Below, one piece after another: positions 26,901-33,507 of a stretch of DNA of 64,000 bases. The stretch's first letter is position 1; the number at the start of each line of letters is the position of its first letter. Source of the stretch: Teichococcus aerophilus (GTDB taxonomy: Bacteria; Pseudomonadota; Alphaproteobacteria; Acetobacterales; Acetobacteraceae); NCBI RefSeq assembly GCF_014490485.1, contig NZ_JACTVA010000002.1:1-64000 (forward strand). Reading direction: 5' to 3'. The notes under the pieces are model-generated. The model was not told the origin of the DNA, searched no databases, and saw only the letters and a list, made by a program, of their open reading frames with translations. The position numbers and the translations under genes are program-made.

Positions 26901-28117
26901 GCAGCAGCGGCAACGAGAATGCAGGTGGTGCCGAAATCTCCGACACCATGGCCTCGCAGATCGCGACAGAACTGGCGGCGGCGCGCAAGGAAACCGTGAC
27001 CTGGATCCAGGCCGGCGTCGGCTACCGCCAGCGTTCCGGCCAGGGCGGCCTCAGCCGCCTGTCCGAAGTGACGGCGCCCGTCGAGGCCTCGACCCCTGTG
27101 CCGGGCATCGGCGGCCGCGTCACCGCGCGGGCGGAGACGGTGGCGCTGAGCGCCGGCTCGCTCGGCAGCGACTTCAACAGCCAGCGCAGCTTCGGCACCA
27201 ATCCATTGGCGGCGCCCGGAAGTACGGCGCGCCCTTCGTCGCGGGCCACCGGCGTGGCGCTGAACGTGGCCTATGCCTACGGCGATGTGCGCGCCGATAT
27301 CGGCTCCACGCCACTCGGCTTCCGCATGGCAACGGCGGTTGGCGGCGTCGAATACGCACCGGCTCTGACCGACAAGCTGCGCCTGCGCGTGGCGGCGGAG
27401 CGGCGCGCCGTTGATGACAGCCTGCTCTCCTATGGCGGGATGCGGGATAGCCGGACCGGCACAACCTGGGGCAACGTGGCCCGCACCGGCGGCCGTGCCC
27501 AGTTGGAATACATGCTGACCAACAACACCGTCCTGTACGGTGGCGGCAGCTATGCCAGCGTGGATGGCCGCAACGTCGCCGGCAACACGCGCTTCGAAGT
27601 CGGCGGCGGCCTGGCCTGGACCCTGCTGCGCCGCCCGGACGAGGAATTCGTCCTGGGCGTCGACACCCGCTACACCTCCTACGACCGCAATCTGCGCAAC
27701 TTCACCCTGGGCCAGGGCGGCTATTTCAGCCCGCAATCGCAATTCGCGGCGGTGCTGCAGGGCGATTGGCGCAAGCGTTATGGCGATTGGCGGCTGCGCC
27801 TGGGTGGCGCGCTTGGCTGGCAGACCTATCGCGAGGACGCCAGCGACGTGTTCCCGAACGATGCCGCGCTGCAGGCCTCGCTGGTCGCCGCCGCGGCTGC
27901 GGACCCGACCATCACGACGCGTTACGCCAGCGATTCCAGCAATGGCCTGATCGGCGGCGTCCGGGCGGAAGCGGAATACGCCATCACCCCGCAACTGCGC
28001 CTGACTGCCCTTGGCAGCTACGATCGTGCCGGCAACTGGGAACAGTTCACCGGCCTGCTGCGGCTGCGCTATGCCTTCGAGCAGCCGGGGCCGGACCTCT
28101 CCACGGTGGCGCCGTGA
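23960..28117 (+). CDS. bcsC: cellulose synthase operon protein C-like exporter (TPR plus outer-membrane beta-barrel)
   Basis: A very large envelope protein, about 1385 residues from ATG 23960. It has a signal-like segment (GAMLGVMILGGTAAAQ), a Pro/Ala linker, a long periplasmic TPR superhelix (about residues 70-1000, many repeats of the EAxxxFxxALxxxPxNxxAL type) and the C-terminal BCSC barrel domain (about 1010-1385; GYFSPQSQFAAVLQGDWRKRYGDW, ending in aromatic-rich strands). BcsC guides cellulose or a similar glucan through periplasm and outer membrane. bcsA and bcsB are absent here. The start is uncertain: GTG 23900, ATG 23960 and ATG 24065 are in frame and none has a good ribosome site. 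The stop overlaps the GTG of the next gene. Confidence 0.92.
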   Translation: MTKGSQRRSATLLAPGTARAAIEGLNASHRPLVGAMLGVMILGGTAAAQAPAPSAAPALPPLAPPASRAPGAPIPPAAAPAAAAPAEENTALTTLLEQVEYWRAQNRPDMAMPAVERILAASPNNPNALVIAAELAGQLGRTSEAEGYLATLRRVAPNDSRIAGIERQRSFTDADRAALDEARSLSQAGRHADAVARYRVLFPNDADIPDNFRLEFYSSLANSSLTGFREATTALEDAIRRAPNDLRLRLALAQIQTYRDTTRYQGIATLKTLAANPQVATAARAAWRDALLWEGVNSELVGAIKAYLAVNPSDPQLVAKLRDAEAAYQVEALGLARMRGFELLDNPQEAEKQFASVLQQEPNEPTALGGLGIVRMQQGRLQEARVLRDRALAATPADRQNQIDDMFFGLGYAFLKAGDVAGAENIFQSTLARSPEDAGALAGMAVIRMRQGKVAEARAFRAQALEKAGTREREITSIVGGLETAAPRGNARAGGGLPPSVLARRALERGDLARADDLARRAGRGPAVEQLAAEVILGRVALQRDDLPTAEYRFRSALARRPRLPEALVGLYEVLQRQNRFAEAEALQQETGLQVPAGAATRQAYVLRDTASRSESSDEAAELLARAKTIDPRNPWVRLDLARVLRDQGREDLAAQEERELIALGGNDAAYAAALLALENERYDDVIARLEAIPNRVRSADANRLLTQGRQQQDIARLEQFARAQPRSDAVPRLVALAGRPDPSGTTAAGVVRALGRLRQEDAALQAARAAMAANPGASPDFRIQLAGALLGANRLQDARAMTQQLLAEGNVTEEQRRQIASLSAGAAVAQAYELNAQGDQEGALAELQPALQRAPDNVAVNLALARVYLASNRAADAQGIADAVLARNPGNLEALSVATDAALARRDWQRADALLQEGRSRYPADPAIMLMDARLARAQGDHRRALRSLESAGVRRYAQLQANGGGSAGTDANLLAAQLRSSGNENAGGAEISDTMASQIATELAAARKETVTWIQAGVGYRQRSGQGGLSRLSEVTAPVEASTPVPGIGGRVTARAETVALSAGSLGSDFNSQRSFGTNPLAAPGSTARPSSRATGVALNVAYAYGDVRADIGSTPLGFRMATAVGGVEYAPALTDKLRLRVAAERRAVDDSLLSYGGMRDSRTGTTWGNVARTGGRAQLEYMLTNNTVLYGGGSYASVDGRNVAGNTRFEVGGGLAWTLLRRPDEEFVLGVDTRYTSYDRNLRNFTLGQGGYFSPQSQFAAVLQGDWRKRYGDWRLRLGGALGWQTYREDASDVFPNDAALQASLVAAAAADPTITTRYASDSSNGLIGGVRAEAEYAITPQLRLTALGSYDRAGNWEQFTGLLRLRYAFEQPGPDLSTVAP

Positions 28118-28887
28118 CTTTCTGGTCGTCATTCCGCCGCCTGACGCTCGGCCTCGCCCTGGCTGGCGTGATGGCGGCCGGGTCGGCCCAGGCCCAGGCC
28201 CAGGCACCCGCGGTGTGCCCGGCGGTGCCGGCGCTGCCGACCCTGCCAGTGGAGGCGATTCCCGCGCCGGTGCCCGTGCCCTACTGGAACCAGCGGGTGC
28301 AGGAGCTGGATAAGATCATCGGCTCCACCGACCTCTCGCGGGTGAAGCTGCTGTTCCTCGGTGATTCGATCACGCAGATCTGGGACCCGCAGGTGTTCCA
28401 GCGCTATTACGGCCAGCGCGCCGCGCTCAATATGGGCGTGGCAAGCGACACGACCCAGGGCCTGCTCTGGCGGCTGGGCCGCTCGCCGCTGGGCCAGCAG
28501 CTGAAGCCGCAGCTGGTGGTGCTGATGATCGGCACCAACAACGCGCATAATCCGAAGACCGAGGACGTCGCCTTCGGCATCGCCCAGACCATCCGGCTGA
28601 TCCGGCAACGTGTGCCGGAGAGCAAGATCCTGCTGATCGGCATCCTGCCGCGTGGGGCGACGGCGCAGGACTGGTTCCGCACGCCGGTCGCCAAGATCAA
28701 CGGCTTGATCGCTTCCTGCGCCGACCAGCAACATATCTTCTTCGTCGATCCCGGCGCCTCTTTGTTGGATAGCGACGGCAACCTGTCCGAGCGTATGGCG
28801 GCTGACCGGCTGCATCTGACGGCGGCGGGCTATTCCATCCTCTCGACGGCGATCGAGCCATCGGTGCGTGCCTTGCTGGGGCGTTGA
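28114..28887 (+). CDS. SGNH/GDSL-family hydrolase, secreted
   Basis: A 257-residue exported esterase-like protein. GTG 28114 shares GTGA with the bcsC stop, so translation is coupled. The signal peptide is followed by an Ala/Gln-rich cleavage region (GSAQAQAQAPA). Block I is LLFLGDSITQIW (catalytic Ser), block III is MIGTNNAHN, and block V has DRLHLTAAGY with Asp and His. The fold is that of platelet-activating-factor acetylhydrolase/lysophospholipase-like enzymes. Given the acetylation genes downstream, it may edit acetyl groups on the exported polysaccharide; this is inference. Confidence 0.92.
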   Translation: MTFWSSFRRLTLGLALAGVMAAGSAQAQAQAPAVCPAVPALPTLPVEAIPAPVPVPYWNQRVQELDKIIGSTDLSRVKLLFLGDSITQIWDPQVFQRYYGQRAALNMGVASDTTQGLLWRLGRSPLGQQLKPQLVVLMIGTNNAHNPKTEDVAFGIAQTIRLIRQRVPESKILLIGILPRGATAQDWFRTPVAKINGLIASCADQQHIFFVDPGASLLDSDGNLSERMAADRLHLTAAGYSILSTAIEPSVRALLGR

Positions 28888-28897
28888 GACTGGCCCG

Positions 28898-28924
28898 TGC
28901 CCGGTGCGCTGCGAGCGCCGGGCA
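28898..28924. other. bulged hairpin in the bcsC-algX-like spacer
   Basis: TGCCCGG (28898-28904) pairs with CCGGGCA (28918-28924), and an inner CGCT/AGCG stem with loop GCG adds four pairs after a 2-base bulge. No T run follows. It could attenuate read-through between the bcsC pair and the acetylation genes or stabilise the upstream message. Confidence 0.4.
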
Positions 28925-28998
28925 ATGTCGCTATAGGGGGAGACAGGCGAGGGTGGCCCAAGCCCGGCCCTGTCGAACGGCAGTGGTAGGAGAGTTGC

Positions 28999-30006
28999 AT
29001 GCGTGTCCTTTCGCCCGGTGAACGTCTTGAGCTGTCACGCCGCTCGCTGCTCGGTGGCGCGGCCCTGCTGGCGGGGACGCCACGCCTCGCCAGCGCCGCG
29101 GCGCCCACCGCCATCAACGGCGTGGTGATCGGCAAGTCCGGCTGGCTGTTCGCCACATGGGATGTGCTGCACCCGGTGGTGCCACGCCTGGTGACGAACG
29201 TGACCTCGATCATGAACGAGGCTATCGGCATCCTGAAATCCAAGGGCATCGCCACGGCCGTCACGCTGCTGCCGGCGCGCTCCCGCCTCTATGGCGAGTT
29301 CCTGCCGGACGGGCTGGTGCTGAAGCCGGAAGTGGTGGCCCGCTACAGCCAGGCGCTGCGCGAACTGCGCGCGCCGGGCACGCTGGTGCCGGATCTGGCC
29401 ACCGCCCTGGCGGATGCACGCCGCGCCCAGCCACAGGTGCCGCTGTTCTTCAAGGCCGACACCCATTGGATGCCGGCGGGCGCCGAGGCCGCTGCCCTGG
29501 CCTTCGCCAGGGAGGTCATCGCCAAGGCCGGGTTGCCGGCTTCCACCCAGCCGGGCACGCAGTTCGGCACGCCGGTGGAGATGGAGCATGTCAACGACCT
29601 GGCCCGGCTGTTGCCAGCGCCGCAGCGGGACCAGTTCCCGCTGCAGACCTATATGTTCCGCCCGCCCGTCTCCGCCCAGGATTCGCTGACGGAGGAGGAC
29701 AAGGCGGATGTCGCGGTGGTCGGCAACAGCTACATGCAGCCGAAATACGGCTTCTCCCCCATGCTGTCCTACCAGTTGCAGCGCCCCGTCTCGCTGATGT
29801 GGGACGTCAACCAGGTCGGCCCCTACCAGATGCTGCTGCGCTATCTGGCCAGCGACATGTTCCGCCAGCAGCGGCCGAAGCTCATCGTCTGGAACATCCA
29901 TGAGATGGACCTGGAGAACGAGCCGAGCCTGACCGAGATCTGGGGCCAGAACAGCATGACGGCGCAGAGCTTCATCAGCGAAGTGCGCAAGCGGGTGGGC
30001 GCGTGA
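28999..30006 (+). CDS. AlgX/WssF-like SGNH O-acetyltransferase-type protein
   Basis: A 335-residue exported protein of the ALGX/AlgJ SGNH-like family. The N-terminus carries a Tat-like signal (SRRSLLGGAALLAG). The catalytic set seen in AlgX is recognisable: the DTHW motif (Asp154, His156) and a Ser in GNSYMQ (Ser244). ENGWLF-type start of the domain appears here as GKSGWLFATWD. Homologues transfer acetyl groups to alginate or cellulose in the periplasm. TAGGAGAG precedes the ATG. The stop overlaps the next gene (TGATG). In wss-type cellulose acetylation operons the equivalent is WssF. Confidence 0.88.
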   Translation: MRVLSPGERLELSRRSLLGGAALLAGTPRLASAAAPTAINGVVIGKSGWLFATWDVLHPVVPRLVTNVTSIMNEAIGILKSKGIATAVTLLPARSRLYGEFLPDGLVLKPEVVARYSQALRELRAPGTLVPDLATALADARRAQPQVPLFFKADTHWMPAGAEAAALAFAREVIAKAGLPASTQPGTQFGTPVEMEHVNDLARLLPAPQRDQFPLQTYMFRPPVSAQDSLTEEDKADVAVVGNSYMQPKYGFSPMLSYQLQRPVSLMWDVNQVGPYQMLLRYLASDMFRQQRPKLIVWNIHEMDLENEPSLTEIWGQNSMTAQSFISEVRKRVGA

Positions 30007-30701
30007 TGCGGGCGGTGACCTTCCGTTCCGCCCTGCTGGCGGCGACCTTGCTGGCCGGGCCGGCGACGGCGCAGGAAGCACTGTACGGCGCGCTGCCGCC
30101 GCGTGATTCCGCCTATCTGCGCTTCGTGAACACATTGCCGGCCGAAGCCACCGCGCAGGTGGATACCAGGCCGGCCCAGGCATTGGGCACCGCGCAGGCA
30201 CAGCGCATCGGCCCTTATACCGTGGTCGAAGCCGTCGAGGGCCGGCAGGTGCGGCTGACGGCGCAATCCGGTGGCCGCAGCGTCGAACTGACCCTGCCGA
30301 TCAGGAGCGGCAGCTTCCAGACGGTGCTGCTGCAACGCGGCCCGGATGGCGCCCCGATGCTGCATGCCTGGACCGACAATGCCGAATTCAACCAGTTGCG
30401 CGCCCGGCTGTCCTTCTACAATGCCACAACGGATTGCCCGGCCGCCGGGCTCGCCCTGGCTTCCAACAACTCGGCGGTGATGCGCGATGTTGCACCGGGC
30501 TCCGGCAGCGTCCGCAGCGTTAATCCGGTCAACGCGGTGGTGAATGCCACCTGCGAGGGCCGGCCGCCGCTGCCGGTGACGCTGGAAGGCCTGGAGGCCG
30601 GCAACATGTACAGCATCTGGATGATGCCGGGGCAGGGTGGCCCACAGGCCTTCCTGGCCAAGGACGTCGTGACCCCCTGGCGCCGCCCGCCGGGCGGCTG
30701 A
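30006..30701 (+). CDS. AlgF/WssG-like polysaccharide acetylation protein
   Basis: A 231-residue secreted protein with a signal peptide (SALLAATLLAGPATAQ). The mature N-terminus, ALYGALPPRDSAYLRFVN, closely matches the AlgF pattern (LYG, P, FVRVxN), and the rest is beta-rich with YNATTDCPAAGLALASNN. AlgF works with AlgI, AlgJ and AlgX in alginate O-acetylation, and WssG is its cellulose counterpart; its exact chemistry is unclear. The ATG overlaps the previous stop by one base; GTG 30003 is an alternative. Assignment rests on the N-terminal motif, length and context. Confidence 0.75.
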   Translation: MRAVTFRSALLAATLLAGPATAQEALYGALPPRDSAYLRFVNTLPAEATAQVDTRPAQALGTAQAQRIGPYTVVEAVEGRQVRLTAQSGGRSVELTLPIRSGSFQTVLLQRGPDGAPMLHAWTDNAEFNQLRARLSFYNATTDCPAAGLALASNNSAVMRDVAPGSGSVRSVNPVNAVVNATCEGRPPLPVTLEGLEAGNMYSIWMMPGQGGPQAFLAKDVVTPWRRPPGG

Positions 30702-30713
30702 AACTGGCAAGAG

Positions 30714-30742
30714 GCCGCTGAGCGCGAGACGCGTTCAGCGGC
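30714..30742. terminator. hairpin between convergent acetylation genes
   Basis: A 13-bp stem GCCGCTGAGCGCG/CGCGTTCAGCGGC (one G-U pair, loop AGA), 13 bases after the AlgF-like stop and 7 bases before the end of the AlgJ-like gene. It lacks a U-tract on either strand. Confidence 0.6.
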
Positions 30743-30748
30743 ATGGCC

Positions 30749-31876
30749 TTACCATTGGTCGAGGATGCGGCGTTCCGCAGCCTCGATGGGCTGGTTGATG
30801 ACGCGTTCCGGAATTTCCCAGATCACCAGCCGCGGCGGCGTTTCGCGAAACGCCTGGCCGGTGAAGTAAGCGTCCGCGGCGCGGAAGAATCCGCCGCCAG
30901 CCAGGGCGAAATTGGCCACAGTGACGCCCAGCGCCTGCTGCAGCCGCCCATGGAAATTGGCGTTCACCGAGTAGGAAGACCCCACCAACGTCACCGGTGG
31001 CGCCGGTGTCTCGTCCAGCAGGCCGCCGCCGGCTTCTGGGGGTTGGGCGGCTTCCGTCGTCTCCAGGTGCTGCCGGTCGGGGGTGGGGCGCAGCCAGTCG
31101 GGTACCTTGTCCAGGCTCATCAATCGCAGCAGGTCGCCGGGTCCGTTGGTCTCGGTTGGGGCGGCGGCGGTGCGGAAGGTCTCGGCCGGTTGGATGCCCA
31201 TTTGCTGGACGGTCGGCGCCAGGGCAGTGGCGGCGGCGGCGGCGCCATGCTGGCTCCAATGCGTATCGGTGCGGTAGAAGGCCGGCGCCGTCCGCGCGGC
31301 ATCCTGCAAGGCCGGCAACAGGCTGACATGCTGCAGCCCGGCGGCCCGCAGGCCTGTGACGAAGCTGTTGTAGCGCTGCTGCGATTGCCGGGACCACGGT
31401 GCCCCGCACAATTCCCCCGCATAGAGCCGCGCCTTGTCCGGCACCACGGCGATCAGCAACTGGATGTTCCGAGCGGCCAGCATCGCCGTCGCCCGTTGCA
31501 GCGCGGCGATGCGGGTGGCCTGATGTGCCTCGGCATCCGGCCAGGGGCGCAGTTCCTCGGTCAGGAACAGCCAGTCATCGCAGCCCGCGCGCACCTGCGG
31601 CCCGCCTGAGCCGAACAGCATCCAGCGGAACACACCACCCGCCGCGCGGAACTCGGCATCCACCGGCAGGTTGTTCGCCATGGCGTGGTTGACCGCCGCT
31701 GCCGTCTCGCCCTTCAGCAGCGCTTCGATGGACAGGGTCTGGCGGATGCGCTCCATCGCCGCGGGCGCGGTGATGGTGGTGATGCCCTGCCAGAATCCCC
31801 AGCCCAGCAGGGCGATGACAGCGGCACCCTGCCCGGCAGAGGCAACGCGGCGGAAGCGGCTTTCCGGCTGGTTCAT
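30749..31876 (-). CDS. AlgJ/WssI-like SGNH O-acetyltransferase-type protein
   Basis: A 375-residue membrane-anchored periplasmic protein: one N-terminal helix (about 14-34), then the ALGX/AlgJ SGNH domain with CDDWLFLTEELRPW, the DTHW motif (Asp204, His206) and GSSYS (Ser301), the catalytic set of this family. It would accept acetyl from the MBOAT protein and pass it to the polysaccharide. ATG 31876 lies seven bases after the MBOAT stop with GAGG between; the longer frame to 31918 overlaps the MBOAT gene and is not needed. In wss operons the equivalent is WssI. Confidence 0.88.
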   Translation of the reverse strand: MNQPESRFRRVASAGQGAAVIALLGWGFWQGITTITAPAAMERIRQTLSIEALLKGETAAAVNHAMANNLPVDAEFRAAGGVFRWMLFGSGGPQVRAGCDDWLFLTEELRPWPDAEAHQATRIAALQRATAMLAARNIQLLIAVVPDKARLYAGELCGAPWSRQSQQRYNSFVTGLRAAGLQHVSLLPALQDAARTAPAFYRTDTHWSQHGAAAAATALAPTVQQMGIQPAETFRTAAAPTETNGPGDLLRLMSLDKVPDWLRPTPDRQHLETTEAAQPPEAGGGLLDETPAPPVTLVGSSYSVNANFHGRLQQALGVTVANFALAGGGFFRAADAYFTGQAFRETPPRLVIWEIPERVINQPIEAAERRILDQW

Positions 31877-31883
31877 CGTCGCC

Positions 31884-33305
31884 TCAGAACTGGAAGTAGA
31901 GGAAGGGGACGGCGGCACGGCTGTAGAGCAGGATCAGGCCGAGCACGAAGCCCAGCATCGGCGCCACGGTCCAGGCGGCGCGCAGGGCCCAGCCATTCTC
32001 CTCCGGCGGGCGCGCCAGCGGCGTGCGGGCGGTCAGCACCGGCCAGTAGACCAGCACGGCGGCGATCGCCATCGTCCAGAGCTGGTCGGGGGTGATCTGC
32101 CAGGCGATGGCATCGGTGAAGCCGGTGCCGTTCAGGCCCAGCATGCCGGCATACATGCCGAAGGTGCTGTGGATCGTCGGTGCGCGGAAGGTGACCCAGC
32201 CCAGCACGATGCACAGCATCAGAATGGGGTTGGCGATGAGGTAGGGGATCGGCCGGAAGCCCAGGTTCTTCCAGAAGCGGTGCAGGGCCAGCATGCCGCC
32301 ATGCCACACGCCCCACAGGATGAAGGTCCAGTTTGCGCCGTGCCACAGGCCACCGATCACCATGGTCATGAATAGGTTGACGTAGGTGCGGATGGGCCCG
32401 CGCCGATTGCCGCCCATCGAGATGTAGAGGTAGTCCCGCAGGAACCGACCCAACGTCATGTGCCAGCGGTTCCAGAAATCCTGGATGTTGCCGGACAGGT
32501 AAGGGTGGTTGAAGTTCTGCGGGAAGTGGAAGCCGCACATCAGCGCCAAGCCGATGGCCATGGCCGAATAGCCGGCGAAATCGAAGAACAACTGCAGCGT
32601 GTAGGCGATCGCGCCCGTCCAGGATTCCACCAGGGTCGGTGCCGGCAGCGCGAAGATGGCATCGACCATCGGGCTGAGCGTATCGGCCAGAATGGTCTTC
32701 ATGGCGAAGCCGATCATGAAGCGGCGCGCGCCGGCGCCGAACAGCGCCAGGCTGTGGGTCCGCTCCTTCAGGTCCGGCGCGATCTCCGCATAGCGGACGA
32801 TGGGGCCGGCGATCAGCTGGCTGAAGATGGCCTTGTAGGTCGCGTACTGCACAAAGCTGCGGCTGACGGGCACGACGCCGCGGCGCAGGTCGATCAGATA
32901 GCTGACCGATTGCAGCACGTAGAACGACAGGCCGATGGGTAGCAGGATCTCGTTCCAGCCCATCGGCCGGAAGCCCAGCCCGGACATCAGGTCATTCAGC
33001 GTGGCCACGCCGAAATTGGCGTATTTGAAATAGCCCAGCACACCCAGATTGCCGAGGATGCCCAGTAGGAACAACTGCCTGCCGCGCCGTGATTCGACGC
33101 CCGATGCGTCCATCAGGCGGGCCACGGCGAAGGTGAACACCGTCACCCCCACCAGCAAAGCCAGGAAATCCACCCGCCACCAGGCATAGAACAGCCAGGA
33201 GAGGATCAGGACCGGCCAGTTTCGCCACTTCGCGGGCGTCAGAAAATAGAGGGTAAAATAGACCGGCAGGAACAGGAAGACGAACTCGAAGGAGGCGAAG
33301 ATCAT
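31884..33305 (-). CDS. MBOAT O-acyltransferase, AlgI/WssH-like
   Basis: An integral membrane acyltransferase of 473 residues with about 11 helices. The signature is intact: QDFWNRWHMTLGRFLRDYLYISMGGNRRG and GGLWHGANWTFILWGVWHG, where the active His is residue 322, matching AlgI His322 in position. It would carry acetyl from cytoplasmic acetyl-CoA across the inner membrane for the AlgJ-like partner encoded 7 bases downstream. It is the first gene of a two-gene minus-strand operon facing the bcsC genes. Confidence 0.95.
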   Translation of the reverse strand: MIFASFEFVFLFLPVYFTLYFLTPAKWRNWPVLILSWLFYAWWRVDFLALLVGVTVFTFAVARLMDASGVESRRGRQLFLLGILGNLGVLGYFKYANFGVATLNDLMSGLGFRPMGWNEILLPIGLSFYVLQSVSYLIDLRRGVVPVSRSFVQYATYKAIFSQLIAGPIVRYAEIAPDLKERTHSLALFGAGARRFMIGFAMKTILADTLSPMVDAIFALPAPTLVESWTGAIAYTLQLFFDFAGYSAMAIGLALMCGFHFPQNFNHPYLSGNIQDFWNRWHMTLGRFLRDYLYISMGGNRRGPIRTYVNLFMTMVIGGLWHGANWTFILWGVWHGGMLALHRFWKNLGFRPIPYLIANPILMLCIVLGWVTFRAPTIHSTFGMYAGMLGLNGTGFTDAIAWQITPDQLWTMAIAAVLVYWPVLTARTPLARPPEENGWALRAAWTVAPMLGFVLGLILLYSRAAVPFLYFQF

Positions 33306-33507
33306 GCCGCGCTTCCGTTCCCGCCAAAGCTATTCCGGGCCGGTGGCGCTTCTCCGCGGCATGTCGCCCGCAGGCGGGCGGCTTCTGTCGGGCTGGAAGG
33401 CGGTCCGGCTGGCATGGGTCGAGGCCTCGCTGATTGATGACCGCGTGGCCACGCCCGCCCTTATAAATTACCGGAGAGAAAAAACGAGTGGTCTTAAAAC
33501 GTAAATT
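33306..33507. promoter_or_regulatory. AT-rich spacer between the RND permease end and the MBOAT start
   Basis: Both flanking genes are on minus, so this holds the MBOAT promoter. An AT-rich patch at 33460-33515 contains TAAAA-N6-TTTTA (33495-33510) and TTATAAATTA (33461-33470); on the minus strand the latter gives a TATAAG-like -10. No GC stem with a T run was found to end the RND operon. Confidence 0.35.

Noticed and set aside
24920-28207. 1095-codon open frame on the minus strand opposite bcsC
   Set aside because: It is a GC-skew shadow: no domain, no ribosome site, Arg/Gly/Gln/His-rich composition, and the plus strand encodes a clear BcsC.
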